Shown here piece after piece: positions 32,323 to 43,195 of a stretch of 64,000 nt of DNA. The notes below the pieces were generated by a model, which had not been told where the DNA came from, did no database searches, and saw only the letters and a program-made list of their open reading frames with translations. How positions within the stretch are numbered: position 1 is the first letter of the stretch; each line of letters begins with the position of its first letter. The DNA is from an uncultured Pelagibacteraceae bacterium (lineage in GTDB: Bacteria > Pseudomonadota > Alphaproteobacteria > Pelagibacterales > Pelagibacteraceae), in contig CACENJ010000001.1 in NCBI GenBank assembly GCA_902560855.1, forward strand, positions 110,935 to 174,934, in the 5' to 3' direction. Both the position numbers and the translations under genes were made by a program.

Positions 32323-34398
32323 ATGCCTAGAACTCATACTTTAGATAAATATAGAAATATTGGTATCATGGCTCACATTGATGCTGGCAAAACTACTACA
32401 ACTGAAAGAGTTCTTTATTACACTGGCAAGAGTCACAAGATTGGGGAAGTTCATGATGGCGCAGCAACTATGGACTGGATGGAACAAGAGCAAGAAAGAG
32501 GCATCACAATTACTTCAGCCGCTACAACTTGTTTTTGGAAAGAACATAGAGTTAATATTATTGATACACCTGGTCATGTAGATTTTACAATTGAAGTTGA
32601 AAGATCATTAAAAGTCCTTGATGGTGCAGTTGCCGTATTTGATGGAGTTGCCGGTGTTGAGCCTCAATCAGAAACAGTATGGCGACAAGCTGATAAATAT
32701 AAAGTTCCTAGAATTTGTTTTGTTAATAAATTAGATAGAACTGGTGCTGATTTTTTTAGATGTGTTGATATGATTAAAGAAAGATTAGGAGCGAAACCTT
32801 TAGTAATGCAAATACCTATAGGCATAGAAGCATCTTTGCAGGGAGTAGTTGATTTAGTACGAATGAAAGCAATAACTTGGAAAGATGAAACTCTTGGTGC
32901 TGAGTTTGAAATAAAAGACATATCTGATGATTTAAAAGAAAGCGCAAATAAATATAGACAAGAACTAGTTGAAACAGCTGTTGAACAAGATGAGAAATTA
33001 ATGGAAAGTTATCTAAATGGAGACGAAATTAAAGATGAAGATTTAATTAAATGTATTAGAAAAGGATGTTTAAATTTTGATTTTGTCCCAGTTTTAACAG
33101 GTTCAGCTTTTAAAAATAAAGGCGTTCAGCCGTTATTAGATGCCGTTGTAGACTATCTTCCAAGCCCTGTAGATATTGGATCTATAAAAGGAACTAAACC
33201 TGGTTCAAAAGAAGAATTGGAAATGAAATTTGAAGATACCGCTCCTTTTTCCGCTTTAGCATTTAAAGTTGCAAATGATCCTTTTGTTGGATCTTTAACT
33301 TTTATTAGAATTTATTCAGGTACGCTTAAAACCGGAACAGGTATTTATAATACCTCAAAAGATAAGGAAGAAAGAGTTGGTAGAATGCTTTTGATGCATG
33401 CAAATTCTAGAGAGGATATAAAAGAAGCTAACGCAGGAGATATAGTTGCTCTAGCAGGGTTAAAACATACAATAACTGGACATACACTTTCAGATGAGGA
33501 TAAGCCAGTTCTTTTAGAACCAATGGAATTTCCAGATCCTGTGATTGAAATTGCCGTTGAACCTAAGACAAAAGCTGACCAAGAAAAAATGGGCGAGGCT
33601 TTAGGAAGATTAGCCAAAGAAGATCCTTCTTTTAGAGTAAGTTCCGATGAAGAGTCTGGGCAAACGATAATTAAAGGAATGGGAGAACTTCATTTAGATA
33701 TAATCGTTGATAGAATGAAAAGAGAGTTTAAAGTAGAAGCTAATGTAGGAGCTCCACAAGTAGCTTACAGAGAAACGATACAAAATTCATCTGTATTTGA
33801 CTATACTCACAAAAAACAAAGTGGTGGTGCTGGACAATTTGCAAGAGTTAAACTTTCAATAGAACCTCTAGAACCAGGAAAAGGTAGAGAAGTTGAAAGT
33901 AAAATTAAAGGAGGCGCAATACCAAAAGAATTTATACCTGGTGTAGAAAAAGGTATAGAAACAGTTTCTGATGCTGGAATTTTAGCTGGCTTTCCTATTA
34001 TAGATTATAAAGTTATAATTTTAGATGGTTTACATCATGATGTTGACTCAAGTGTATTAGCCTTTGAGCTAGCTTCTAGACAATGTTTTAAAGAAGCTTG
34101 CAATAGAGCAGTATTAAAATTACTGGAACCAGTAATGAGAGTAGAAGTTGTTACACCTGAAGATTATATGGGAGATGTAATTGGTGATTTAAATAGTAGA
34201 AGAGGCCAAATTAATACTCAAGAACAAAGAGGCAATGCAACTGTAATTACAGCTATGGTTCCATTAGCAAATATGTTTGGATATATAAATAGTTTAAGAT
34301 CAATGTCACAGGGGCGAGCACAATATTCAATGTTTTTTGATCATTATGCTAAAGTGCCGCAAAATGTTCAGGATGAAGTTACAAAAAAAGCAGGTTAA
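32323..34398 (+). CDS. fusA: Elongation factor G
   Basis: 691 aa; [24 protein letters not shown]. Confidence 0.99.
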   Translation: MPRTHTLDKYRNIGIMAHIDAGKTTTTERVLYYTGKSHKIGEVHDGAATMDWMEQEQERGITITSAATTCFWKEHRVNIIDTPGHVDFTIEVERSLKVLDGAVAVFDGVAGVEPQSETVWRQADKYKVPRICFVNKLDRTGADFFRCVDMIKERLGAKPLVMQIPIGIEASLQGVVDLVRMKAITWKDETLGAEFEIKDISDDLKESANKYRQELVETAVEQDEKLMESYLNGDEIKDEDLIKCIRKGCLNFDFVPVLTGSAFKNKGVQPLLDAVVDYLPSPVDIGSIKGTKPGSKEELEMKFEDTAPFSALAFKVANDPFVGSLTFIRIYSGTLKTGTGIYNTSKDKEERVGRMLLMHANSREDIKEANAGDIVALAGLKHTITGHTLSDEDKPVLLEPMEFPDPVIEIAVEPKTKADQEKMGEALGRLAKEDPSFRVSSDEESGQTIIKGMGELHLDIIVDRMKREFKVEANVGAPQVAYRETIQNSSVFDYTHKKQSGGAGQFARVKLSIEPLEPGKGREVESKIKGGAIPKEFIPGVEKGIETVSDAGILAGFPIIDYKVIILDGLHHDVDSSVLAFELASRQCFKEACNRAVLKLLEPVMRVEVVTPEDYMGDVIGDLNSRRGQINTQEQRGNATVITAMVPLANMFGYINSLRSMSQGRAQYSMFFDHYAKVPQNVQDEVTKKAG

Positions 34399-34401
34399 TT
34401 A

Positions 34402-34710
34402 ATGGATAAACAAAATATTAGAATAAAATTAAGAGCTTACGATAATAAAATCCTAGATAAGTCTACGGAAGAAATCGTAAACACAGTAAAAAGAACTGGA
34501 GCTAATATAAAAGGTCCTATTCCTTTACCAACAAAAATTGAAAAATATACAGTTTTAAGATCACCACATATAGATAAAAAAAGTAGAGAACAATTTGAAA
34601 CCAGAACACATAAAAGGCTTATAGATATAATAGAACCAACGCCACAGACAGTTGAAGCTTTAATGAAATTAGATTTAGCTTCAGGAGTTGATGTGGAGAT
34701 AAAGATATAA
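34402..34710 (+). CDS. rpsJ: 30S ribosomal protein S10
   Basis: 102 aa; [28 protein letters not shown]. Confidence 0.98.
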   Translation: MDKQNIRIKLRAYDNKILDKSTEEIVNTVKRTGANIKGPIPLPTKIEKYTVLRSPHIDKKSREQFETRTHKRLIDIIEPTPQTVEALMKLDLASGVDVEIKI

Positions 34711-34712
34711 CA

Positions 34713-35426
34713 ATGAGCGAAATAGGACTTATAGGTAAAAAGGTAGGAATGACAAGGGAATTTTATAAAGGCGGTCAGTCTGTGCCAGTGACAGTAATAA
34801 GATTAGAAAAAGCTAGAGTAATACAAGTTACCGATGAAACAAAAAGGGGATATAAAGCAGTTCAAATGGGTTTTGGAAGCATCAAATCTTCTAAAGTTAC
34901 AAAGTCAATGAAAGGGTTTTTTTCTAAAAAAAACACACAACCAAAAAAACATTTAAAAGAATTTAGGGTAAACAATTTAGATAATTACAAAGAAGGAAAC
35001 GAATTTGGTATTGAAATTTTTAAAGATGTGAAATTTGTTGATGTAAAATCCAAAACGATTGGAAAAGGTTTCGCTGGTGTAATGAAAAGGCATAATTTCT
35101 CAGGTTTAAGAGCTACTCATGGGGTATCAGTTTCACACAGATCACACGGTTCTACTGGTCAAAGACAAGACCCAGGTAAAGTTTTTAAAGGTAAAAAAAT
35201 GGCAGGCCATATGGGGAGTAAAATCAGAACAATGCAAAATCTTGAAATCATTAAATCTGATATAGACAATAGCTTACTGTTCGTAAAAGGTTCAGTTCCA
35301 GGATCAAAAAATTGTCAAATCTTGGTAAAGAAAGCAATAAAAAACACTAAAAAATTAACCATGAAAGAAAAAATAGAAGCAATAGAAAAATTAAAAAAAA
35401 TACCAGATAAAAAAAAAAAGAAATAA
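34713..35426 (+). CDS. rplC: 50S ribosomal protein L3
   Basis: 237 aa; [36 protein letters not shown]. Confidence 0.98.
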   Translation: MSEIGLIGKKVGMTREFYKGGQSVPVTVIRLEKARVIQVTDETKRGYKAVQMGFGSIKSSKVTKSMKGFFSKKNTQPKKHLKEFRVNNLDNYKEGNEFGIEIFKDVKFVDVKSKTIGKGFAGVMKRHNFSGLRATHGVSVSHRSHGSTGQRQDPGKVFKGKKMAGHMGSKIRTMQNLEIIKSDIDNSLLFVKGSVPGSKNCQILVKKAIKNTKKLTMKEKIEAIEKLKKIPDKKKKK

Positions 35427-35429
35427 AAA

Positions 35430-36053
35430 ATGAAATTAAATACAATTGATATAAATGGAAAAAAAAGTTCGATAGAAGTTTTAGATACTTTCATATCAGA
35501 CAAAGTAAATAAGAAACTAATTGACGTTGTCTTATATAAGACTATTGCCAATTTTAAAGGAAGAAAAGCTAAAACAAAACAAAAAAATGAGATTGTTGGA
35601 TCTACAGCAAAAATTTATGCACAGAAAGGTACTGGAGGAGCAAGACACGCTAGTAGAAAAGCTCCTTTATTTGTAGGTGGAGGTGTTGCCCATGGACCTA
35701 AAGGTGAGCTTTCTTACAAGAAAAGAAAATTAAATAAAAATGAAAAAAAACAAAGTGTTGCATCATTAATTTCAGAAAAAAATAAGCAAAATGAATTAAT
35801 TATTTTTAATGATTTTAAAAATGAAATTAAAAAAACAAAAGAAATGAATGATATTCTAAAAAAATTAGATGCAACTAATTCTTTAGTTATTTTAGATAAA
35901 ACTTCTAAGGAAAACATTATTAGATCAGTAAAAAACATACCAAACGTTAAAGTCACAGATATAAATCATTTTAGCGCTTTTGATATTGTAAGGTTTAAAA
36001 AAATTATTTTTACAGAAAGTTCAATAAAGGAATTAGAAAAGAGATACGCATAA
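35430..36053 (+). CDS. rplD: 50S ribosomal protein L4
   Basis: 207 aa; KGTGGARHASRKAPLFVGGGVAHGP. Confidence 0.97.
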   Translation: MKLNTIDINGKKSSIEVLDTFISDKVNKKLIDVVLYKTIANFKGRKAKTKQKNEIVGSTAKIYAQKGTGGARHASRKAPLFVGGGVAHGPKGELSYKKRKLNKNEKKQSVASLISEKNKQNELIIFNDFKNEIKKTKEMNDILKKLDATNSLVILDKTSKENIIRSVKNIPNVKVTDINHFSAFDIVRFKKIIFTESSIKELEKRYA

Positions 36054-36346
36054 TGCAAAAAATACATCTTTACGATAAAATATTATTTCCAGTAGTTACA
36101 GAAAAATCAACAAATTTATCTGAACAAAATAAAATTGTCTTTAAAGTACCTGCTACTTCAAATAAAAAAGTTTTAAAAAAAAATATTGAGAAAATATTTA
36201 AAGTAAATGTAATAAAAGTTAATATAATTAATAAGAAATCAAAAGAGAAAATCGTAAGAAATAGAAAAGTTAGAGTTGTTGGTTATAAAAAAGCAATAAT
36301 AACACTTAAAAAAGGTCAAAATATTGATCTAACGACTGGAATATAA
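36053..36346 (+). CDS. rplW: 50S ribosomal protein L23
   Basis: 97 aa; PVVTEKSTNLSEQNKIVFKV. Confidence 0.97.
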   Translation: MQKIHLYDKILFPVVTEKSTNLSEQNKIVFKVPATSNKKVLKKNIEKIFKVNVIKVNIINKKSKEKIVRNRKVRVVGYKKAIITLKKGQNIDLTTGI

Positions 36347-36349
36347 TTA

Positions 36350-37183
36350 ATGACATTAAAAAATTTTAAACCATATACAAAATCAAGAAGATCTACTGTT
36401 CTAGTTGATAGATCTGATTTATGGAAAGGGAAGCCATATAAAGCATTAACTGAAAAGAAAAAATCCTCAAAGGGTAGAAATAACATGGGTAGAATTACAT
36501 CAAGAAATACAGGTGGTGGTCATAAGCAAAAATATAGAGTTGTTGATTTTTATAGAAAGAAAAAGGATATGACAGCACAAGTAGAACGTATCGAGTATGA
36601 TCCAAATAGATCAAGTTATATCATGCTGGTTAAATTTGAAGATGGGGAAAAATTTTACTATTTAGCACCACAAAATATTAAAGTTGGTGACATCATTCAA
36701 AACGGGTCTAATATAGAAATTAAAAATGGTAACTGTATGCCATTAAGCGAGATACCTTCAGGCATTAATATACACAATGTTGAAATTCAACCTGGCGGGG
36801 GAGGAAAAATAGCAAGATCTGCTGGTACATCTGTTAGTATTTCTGGAATAGATGGTAATTATTCAATAATTAAAATGACTTCTGGAGAAATTAGAAGAAT
36901 AGATTCGAGATCAAATGCAACTATTGGTGTTTTGTCTAATCCTGACCAAAAAAATATTAGCATTGGTAAAGCTGGAAGATCTAGATGGTTAGGTAGAAGA
37001 CCTCATACTAGAGGAGTCGTTATGAACCCAGTTGATCACCCACACGGTGGAGGTGAAGGTAAATCTGCTGGAGGAAGACATCCAGTTTCACCTACAGGTG
37101 TATCAGCAAAAGGTTTAAAAACTAGAGACAACAAAAGAACTGACAAATTTATAATAAGAAGAAGAAAGAATAAAAAGGTATAA
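36350..37183 (+). CDS. rplB: 50S ribosomal protein L2
   Basis: 277 aa; GRNNMGRITSRNTGGGHKQKYR, GVVMNPVDHPHGGGEG. Confidence 0.98.
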   Translation: MTLKNFKPYTKSRRSTVLVDRSDLWKGKPYKALTEKKKSSKGRNNMGRITSRNTGGGHKQKYRVVDFYRKKKDMTAQVERIEYDPNRSSYIMLVKFEDGEKFYYLAPQNIKVGDIIQNGSNIEIKNGNCMPLSEIPSGINIHNVEIQPGGGGKIARSAGTSVSISGIDGNYSIIKMTSGEIRRIDSRSNATIGVLSNPDQKNISIGKAGRSRWLGRRPHTRGVVMNPVDHPHGGGEGKSAGGRHPVSPTGVSAKGLKTRDNKRTDKFIIRRRKNKKV

Positions 37184-37186
37184 TTT

Positions 37187-37498
37187 ATGGCACGAGCAGT
37201 ATGGAAAGGACCATTTGTAGAAGAAAGCATAATTAAAAAAGTTGAAAAACAAAAAAATGAAACTAATAGAAAACCAATAAAAACGTGGTCAAGAAAGTCT
37301 ACAATAATTCCTGATTTTGTTGGAACAAGTTTTTTAATTTATAACGGAAAAAAGTTTATTCCAATAACTATATCGGAAGATATGGTAGGACATAAGTTTG
37401 GTGAATTTGCTCCAACCAGACAATTTGCTGGCCATACACCCGCAGATAAAAAAGCTGCTGCAGAAGAATCTGCTCCAAAAAAAGATGATAAAAAATAA
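37187..37498 (+). CDS. rpsS: 30S ribosomal protein S19 with charged C-terminal extension
   Basis: 103 aa; [25 protein letters not shown]. Confidence 0.97.
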   Translation: MARAVWKGPFVEESIIKKVEKQKNETNRKPIKTWSRKSTIIPDFVGTSFLIYNGKKFIPITISEDMVGHKFGEFAPTRQFAGHTPADKKAAAEESAPKKDDKK

Positions 37499-37501
37499 TT
37501 T

Positions 37502-37921
37502 ATGAACAAGTCAACGAAAAGTATTGAAAATAAAATTAAACTAGTAAGATCTGTAAATAAAAATATTAGATCAAGTACAAGAAAATTAAATCCTATTTTA
37601 AGAGCAATTGTTGGAAAAAAAGTAGATGTAGCAATAAGAGATTTAACATTTTCTGATAAAAGAATTTCTAAAGATATTAAAAAAACATTATCATCTGCAA
37701 TAGCTAATGCTGAGAATAATTTTCAATATGATATTGATAGATTAATTGTGAAGGAAGCTTATTGTGGGAAACAAATAATTATGAGAAGATTTAGGCCAAG
37801 GGCAAAAGGAAGAGCAGCACCTATTAAAAAACCTTATTCTAATTTAACAATAATTTTATCAGAATTAAAGAAAGTAGAAAAACAATTAAAGAAAGTAGAA
37901 AAACATGGGACAAAAAGTTAA
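37502..37921 (+). CDS. rplV: 50S ribosomal protein L22
   Basis: 139 aa; position and [25 protein letters not shown]. Confidence 0.97.
   Translation: MNKSTKSIENKIKLVRSVNKNIRSSTRKLNPILRAIVGKKVDVAIRDLTFSDKRISKDIKKTLSSAIANAENNFQYDIDRLIVKEAYCGKQIIMRRFRPRAKGRAAPIKKPYSNLTIILSELKKVEKQLKKVEKHGTKS
37863..37904 (+). repeat. Perfect 21-bp x2 in-frame tandem duplication at the rplV 3' end
   Basis: AATTAAAGAAAGTAGAAAAAC twice back to back; ends one base before the rpsC ATG. Confidence 0.95.
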
Positions 37922-38564
37922 CCCCGTTGGCCTAAGACTAGGAATAAATAGAGGCTGGGACTCGGTTTGGTACGCAAAAAAGAAAGATTTTGGAAGATAC
38001 TTAATTGAAGATTTTAAAATTAGAAAATATATTAAGGAAAACGTAGTAAACTCTGGAGTTTCTAAAGTTATGATTGAAAGAGCTGCACAAAAATGTTTTG
38101 TTACTATTTATACTTCAAGACCTGGATTTGTAATTGGTAAAAAGGGTAGCGACATTGAAAAAATAAAAACAAAACTATCAAAATTTACTAAAAACGAGAT
38201 AACTTTAAATATTAAGGAAGTAAAAAAACCTGAAACTAACAGTTTCTTGGTGGCTGAAAACATAGCTCAGCAATTAGTAAAAAGAATTTCTTACCGTAGA
38301 GCCATGAAAAGAGCAATGCAATCTGCACTTAGATTGGGAGCCAAAGGTATAAAAGTTTCTATAAGCGGCAGATTAGGAGGTAATGAAATTGCCCGTACTG
38401 AATGGTTACGAGATGGAAGTATACCATCACACACATTAAGAGCTGACATTGATTACGCTGAAGCAGAAGCTTTAACTACATATGGTGTAATTGGTATTAA
38501 AGTATGGATTTATAAAGGTGAAATTTTTACAAAAGAATTTAGCCAGGAGACAAATAAAAAATAA
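37905..38564 (+). CDS. rpsC: 30S ribosomal protein S3
   Basis: 219 aa; [22 protein letters not shown]; overlaps rplV by 17 bp. Confidence 0.98.
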   Translation: MGQKVNPVGLRLGINRGWDSVWYAKKKDFGRYLIEDFKIRKYIKENVVNSGVSKVMIERAAQKCFVTIYTSRPGFVIGKKGSDIEKIKTKLSKFTKNEITLNIKEVKKPETNSFLVAENIAQQLVKRISYRRAMKRAMQSALRLGAKGIKVSISGRLGGNEIARTEWLRDGSIPSHTLRADIDYAEAEALTTYGVIGIKVWIYKGEIFTKEFSQETNKK

Positions 38565-38566
38565 AT

Positions 38567-38977
38567 ATGCTACAACCAACTAGAACAAAATTTAGAAAAG
38601 CTCACAAAGGAAGAATTCATGGAAAATCTTCAAGAGCCAATTTAATGAATTATGGTGCTTATGGATTAAAAGCATTACAACCAGATAGAGTTATTTCTAA
38701 ACAAATTGAAGCTGCAAGAGTAGCATTAACAAGATTTATGAAACGTCAAGGAAGAGTATGGACAAGAATCTTTCCAAATATACCTGTTTCAAAAAAACCT
38801 GTAGAAGTAAGAATGGGTAAAGGAAAAGGTTCACCAGAATATTATGCATGCAGAGTTAAACCTGGTAGGATATTATTTGAGGTAGATGGAGTATCTGAAG
38901 AAATTGCGAGAGAAGCTTTATATAAAGCATCAGCTAAACTTCCTATAAAAACAAAATTTATTAAAAGGTTTTCCTAA
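38567..38977 (+). CDS. rplP: 50S ribosomal protein L16
   Basis: 136 aa; [19 protein letters not shown]. Confidence 0.98.
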   Translation: MLQPTRTKFRKAHKGRIHGKSSRANLMNYGAYGLKALQPDRVISKQIEAARVALTRFMKRQGRVWTRIFPNIPVSKKPVEVRMGKGKGSPEYYACRVKPGRILFEVDGVSEEIAREALYKASAKLPIKTKFIKRFS

Positions 38978-38978
38978 A

Positions 38979-39170
38979 ATGAAAAAGAAAGAAATAAATA
39001 AATTGACTAAAAGCCAAGCAATTAAAGATATAGATAAGTTTAAAAAAGACCTATTTAACTTTCGTTTTCAAAAATCAAACGGTCAATTAACTAGCCCATC
39101 GAAAATTAAGGAGTCAAAAAAAACAATTGCAAGACTTAAAACTTTGATAGAAAGAAAATTTAATGCCTAA
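38979..39170 (+). CDS. rpmC: 50S ribosomal protein L29
   Basis: 63 aa; [23 protein letters not shown]. Confidence 0.95.
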   Translation: MKKKEINKLTKSQAIKDIDKFKKDLFNFRFQKSNGQLTSPSKIKESKKTIARLKTLIERKFNA

Positions 39171-39399
39171 AAAAATATTAACAGGTGTCGTTGTAAGTGA
39201 TAAACCAAATAAAACTATAACAGTTTTAGTTGAAAGAAAGTATCAACACCCAGTTCTTAAAAAAATTATTAAAGTGAAAAAAAAATACCATGCACATGAC
39301 GAAAATAATAAATTTAAAAATGGAGATAAAGTTTCAATTATTGAAAGCAAGCCATATTCAAAAAATAAAAAATTTGAAGTTATGGGAGATAACAAATGA
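39163..39399 (+). CDS. rpsQ: 30S ribosomal protein S17
   Basis: 78 aa; [25 protein letters not shown]. Confidence 0.97.
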   Translation: MPKKILTGVVVSDKPNKTITVLVERKYQHPVLKKIIKVKKKYHAHDENNKFKNGDKVSIIESKPYSKNKKFEVMGDNK

Positions 39400-39764
39400 T
39401 ACAAGTACAAACAGAATTATTAGTTGCAGATAATACCGGTGCAAAAAGAGTTGAATGTATAAAAGTTTTAGGTGGTTCAAAAAGAAGATACGCTAGTATT
39501 GGAGATATTATAGTTATAGCTGTTAAAGAGGCAATTCCAAAAGGTAAAGTAAAAAAGGGAAGTGTGCATAAAGCTGTTGTAGTACGTGTAAAAAAAGGCA
39601 TCCATAGAAAAGACGGATCTAAAGTAAAATTTGACAATAATGCTGCAGTCCTTGTTGATGAAAAAGGAGAACCAGTAGGTACTAGAATTTTTGGTCCTGT
39701 AACAAGAGAACTTAGAACTAGAGGACAAATGAAAATAATTTCACTAGCGCCGGAGGTTTTATAA
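39396..39764 (+). CDS. rplN: 50S ribosomal protein L14
   Basis: 122 aa; [27 protein letters not shown]. Confidence 0.98.
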   Translation: MIQVQTELLVADNTGAKRVECIKVLGGSKRRYASIGDIIVIAVKEAIPKGKVKKGSVHKAVVVRVKKGIHRKDGSKVKFDNNAAVLVDEKGEPVGTRIFGPVTRELRTRGQMKIISLAPEVL

Positions 39765-40012
39765 TGAAAATTAAGAAGGGCACAAAAGTTAAAGTATTAA
39801 CTGGAAAAGATAAAAAAAAAGAAGGTGAAGTGATAGAAATTGACAGACAAAATTATAGAGCAAAAATAAAAGGAATTAATATTGTAAAAAAACATATTAA
39901 AACTACTAAAGAAAAAAAAGGTGGTATTATAGAAAAAGAAAACTTTATAAATATTTCAAACTTGATTGCCAGTGAACCTGTAAAAACCACTAAAAAAGAG
40001 GTTAAAAAATGA
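39764..40012 (+). CDS. rplX: 50S ribosomal protein L24
   Basis: 82 aa; [25 protein letters not shown]. Confidence 0.95.
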   Translation: MKIKKGTKVKVLTGKDKKKEGEVIEIDRQNYRAKIKGINIVKKHIKTTKEKKGGIIEKENFINISNLIASEPVKTTKKEVKK

Positions 40013-40563
40013 CGCCAAGATTAAAAAATCTGTACGCTAAACAAATTAGACCTGAGTTAAAAGAAATGTTTTCTTTTAAAAACCTATATATGGCTCCTGA
40101 AATTAAAAAAATAGTTATAAATATGGGTTTGGGTGTGGACGGCACTGATAATAAAATTATAAAATCTTGCGAAGAAGACATAAGCAAAATCGCAGGTCAA
40201 AAACCTGTTATAACAAAATTTAAAAAATCAATATCAAACTTTAAAACGAGAAAAGGCTCTAACGCAGGTTTAAAAGTAACTTTAAGAAAAGACAAAATGT
40301 ATGAATTTATAGATCGTTTAGTAAATATTGCTTTACCAAGAATAAAAGATTTTAAAGGATTGACAGAAAAAGGTTTTGACAAATTTGGCAATTATACATT
40401 TGGAATTAAAGAGCATATTATATTTCCAGAGGTAAATTTTGATAAAGTTGAAAGAATTAGAGGTTTAGATATAACAATTGTAATATCATCTTTAAACAAA
40501 AATCATAGTCTAGAGCTATTAAAGAAATTTAACTTTCCATTCAAACAAAAAGGGGCAAATTAA
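40009..40563 (+). CDS. rplE: 50S ribosomal protein L5
   Basis: 184 aa; [32 protein letters not shown]. Confidence 0.97.
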   Translation: MTPRLKNLYAKQIRPELKEMFSFKNLYMAPEIKKIVINMGLGVDGTDNKIIKSCEEDISKIAGQKPVITKFKKSISNFKTRKGSNAGLKVTLRKDKMYEFIDRLVNIALPRIKDFKGLTEKGFDKFGNYTFGIKEHIIFPEVNFDKVERIRGLDITIVISSLNKNHSLELLKKFNFPFKQKGAN

Positions 40564-40564
40564 A

Positions 40565-40870
40565 ATGGCAAAACTCAGTTCTATAAACAAAAATAACAGA
40601 AGAATTAAACTATCTGACAAATTTTTTAAAAAAAGAAAAGCTTTAAAAAAAATCATTATGGATAAAAAATTACCACTTGAAGAAAGATTTAAAGCACAAC
40701 AAAAACTTTCAAAACTACCAAGAAATTCAGCTAAAATTAGAGTTAGAAATAGATGTCAAATAACAGGAAGACCTCATGGGGTCTACAGGAAATTAAGAAT
40801 TTCAAGAATAGCTTTAAGAAAACTAGGACTTGAAGGAAAAATTCCTGGAATGGTAAAATCAAGTTGGTAG
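40565..40870 (+). CDS. rpsN: 30S ribosomal protein S14
   Basis: 101 aa; RNRCQITGRPHGVYRKLRISRIALR. Confidence 0.98.
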   Translation: MAKLSSINKNNRRIKLSDKFFKKRKALKKIIMDKKLPLEERFKAQQKLSKLPRNSAKIRVRNRCQITGRPHGVYRKLRISRIALRKLGLEGKIPGMVKSSW

Positions 40871-40882
40871 AAAGGATTTATT

Positions 40883-41281
40883 ATGAGCTTAAGTGACCCA
40901 ATTGGAGATATGATAGCAAGAATAAAGAATGCACAATTAAGAAATCACAAAATTATAAAACTTCCTTCATCTGGATTTAAAGTTAAAATTGCAGAAGTAT
41001 TAAAAAAAGAGGGTTTTATAATTGATTATAAAGTAGAAAATCAAAAATCAAATAATTTTGATTTATTAATTAATCTTAAATACAATCTTGGTTCTCCAGT
41101 AATAAACACTATTGAAAGAATATCTAAGCCTGGAAGAAGAATATTTTCTAGTGCAGAAAGTTTGCCTAAAATAAATAACGGGCTAGGAATTGCGATCATA
41201 TCTACACCTAAAGGAGTAATGACTGATATTGATGCGAGAAAACAAAGATTAGGTGGAGAAATAATTTGTAAGGTATTTTAA
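40883..41281 (+). CDS. rpsH: 30S ribosomal protein S8
   Basis: 132 aa; DPIGDMIARIKNAQ, GLGIAIISTPKGVMTD. Confidence 0.98.
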   Translation: MSLSDPIGDMIARIKNAQLRNHKIIKLPSSGFKVKIAEVLKKEGFIIDYKVENQKSNNFDLLINLKYNLGSPVINTIERISKPGRRIFSSAESLPKINNGLGIAIISTPKGVMTDIDARKQRLGGEIICKVF

Positions 41282-41820
41282 TGTCTAAAATAGGAAAAAT
41301 AAATATTAATGTTCCGGAAAAAGTTAAGGTAGCAATATCTGGTGGCGTATTAAATATAGACGGACCACTAGGGAAAAGAACATTAAATATAGATACTGAT
41401 ATTTTTGACTTTAATATAAAGGAAGGAAAGGAAATAAGCATTAAGCCTAAAAAAATTAATGATGAGACAAAAAGACTGTGGGGAATGAACAGAAGTTTAG
41501 TTAATAATGCTATTATAGGAGCAAGCTCAGGGTATGAAAAAACACTTGAACTTACTGGAGTTGGTTATAGAGCTGCATTAAAAGGCAAACAGTTGAACTT
41601 ACAACTTGGATTTAGTCACGATATAAATTTTGATATTCCTGAGAATATTAAAATAGCTGTTGAGAAACAAACTATAATTAAAATTGCAGGTGCAGATAAA
41701 CAACTTGTTGGTATGATTGCTGCAAAAATTAAAACTATGCGACCACCAGAACCATACAAAGGAAAAGGAATTAAAGAAGTTGGTCAGTACATATTAAGAA
41801 AAGAAGGTAAGAAAAAATAA
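41281..41820 (+). CDS. rplF: 50S ribosomal protein L6
   Basis: 179 aa; [33 protein letters not shown]. Confidence 0.98.
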   Translation: MSKIGKININVPEKVKVAISGGVLNIDGPLGKRTLNIDTDIFDFNIKEGKEISIKPKKINDETKRLWGMNRSLVNNAIIGASSGYEKTLELTGVGYRAALKGKQLNLQLGFSHDINFDIPENIKIAVEKQTIIKIAGADKQLVGMIAAKIKTMRPPEPYKGKGIKEVGQYILRKEGKKK

Positions 41821-42176
41821 TGAAAATTACTACAACTGAAAGAAAAAAATATAGAGTTAGAAATAAACTAAAAAAAGTTTCTGATTTCGACAGATTTAGA
41901 TTAAGTATTTTTCGTTCATCTAAAAATATATCTGCACAAATTATAGATGATAGAGAAAATATTACTTTATTATCAGTTTCTTCAATCGAAAAAGATATTA
42001 GGTCATTAAAAAATAATAATAAAATTGAATTATCTAAACTAGTAGCAGAAAAGTTAGCAAAAAAAGCTCAAGAAAAAAATATATCAAAAATATATTTTGA
42101 TAGAGGTGTTTACAAATACCATGGTAGAGTCAAAGTTTTTGCTGAAACATTAAGAAAAAATGGAATGAAATTATAA
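41820..42176 (+). CDS. rplR: 50S ribosomal protein L18
   Basis: 118 aa; [42 protein letters not shown]. Confidence 0.97.
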   Translation: MKITTTERKKYRVRNKLKKVSDFDRFRLSIFRSSKNISAQIIDDRENITLLSVSSIEKDIRSLKNNNKIELSKLVAEKLAKKAQEKNISKIYFDRGVYKYHGRVKVFAETLRKNGMKL

Positions 42177-42179
42177 AAT

Positions 42180-42680
42180 ATGGAAAAAAAAGACGATTAT
42201 TTAGAGAAACTTGTTCACATTAATAGAATAACTAAAGTTGTTAAAGGAGGACGTAGATTTGGATTTTCAGCTTTGGTTGTTGTTGGTAATCAAAATGGTA
42301 AAATAGGTATAGCTCATGCTAAAGCTAAACAAGTACCAGATGCTATTAAAAAAGCCAACGATCTTGCGAAAAGAAACATGATACAAATACCTTTAAGAGA
42401 GAGCAGAACAATTCATCACGATTCATTTGGAAAAGATGGTTCTGGAAAAATTAAATTAAGATCTGCCCCAAAAGGTACTGGAATTATCGCTGGTGGACCT
42501 GTTAGAGCTGTATGTGAGGTATTGGGAATAAAAGATATTGTTGCTAAATCTATGGGTACAGCCAACCCTCATAACGTTATTAGAGCATGTATAAAAGCTT
42601 TAAAAAACCAGCACTCACCTAAACATATCTCAATACTAAGAAGCAAAAAAATTTCTGAAATAGTAGAAAAGAGAGGATAA
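42180..42680 (+). CDS. rpsE: 30S ribosomal protein S5
   Basis: 166 aa; VHINRITKVVKGGRRFGFSALVVVG. Confidence 0.98.
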   Translation: MEKKDDYLEKLVHINRITKVVKGGRRFGFSALVVVGNQNGKIGIAHAKAKQVPDAIKKANDLAKRNMIQIPLRESRTIHHDSFGKDGSGKIKLRSAPKGTGIIAGGPVRAVCEVLGIKDIVAKSMGTANPHNVIRACIKALKNQHSPKHISILRSKKISEIVEKRG

Positions 42681-43183
42681 TGACGACATTAAACAGCTTA
42701 AATCGTATTAAAGAAAAAAAAATGAGAGTTGGAAGAGGTATTGGTTCAGGAAAAGGAAAAACTTCTGGAAGAGGACACAAAGGTCAGAAATCTAGATCTG
42801 GTGTTGCAATTAAAAGTTTTGAAGGTGGCCAAATGCCTCTATATAGAAGATTGCCAAAAAGAGGTTTTAATCCGATTAAAAATAAAAAAAAACATATTGG
42901 AAAAATAAATTTAGGAAAAATTCAGTATTTTATTGAAAAAAAATCTATAGATAACAAAGAAAAAATAAATTTAGAATTGTTAAAAAAGTTAAACATAATT
43001 AATAAGAATTCAGCCAAACTTAAAGTTTTAGGAACTGGTGAGATAAAAAGTAAAATTATTATCGAAGCTGATTCTTTCTCTAGTTCAGCCAAAAGTAAGC
43101 TGGAAAAAATTGGAGCAACAGCCTCTAATTCAGCTAAAATCAAGCTGGAAAAAATTGGAGCAACGGCTGAAAAGTTAAAATAA
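42680..43183 (+). CDS. rplO: 50S ribosomal protein L15
   Basis: 167 aa; RVGRGIGSGKGKTSGRGHKGQKSRSG. Confidence 0.97.
   Translation: MTTLNSLNRIKEKKMRVGRGIGSGKGKTSGRGHKGQKSRSGVAIKSFEGGQMPLYRRLPKRGFNPIKNKKKHIGKINLGKIQYFIEKKSIDNKEKINLELLKKLNIINKNSAKLKVLGTGEIKSKIIIEADSFSSSAKSKLEKIGATASNSAKIKLEKIGATAEKLK
43076..43165 (+). repeat. 45-bp x2 imperfect in-frame tandem duplication in the rplO 3' end
   Basis: Encodes FSSSAKSKLEKIGAT-ASNSAKIKLEKIGAT. Confidence 0.9.
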
Positions 43184-43195
43184 TAAAAATTAGCT

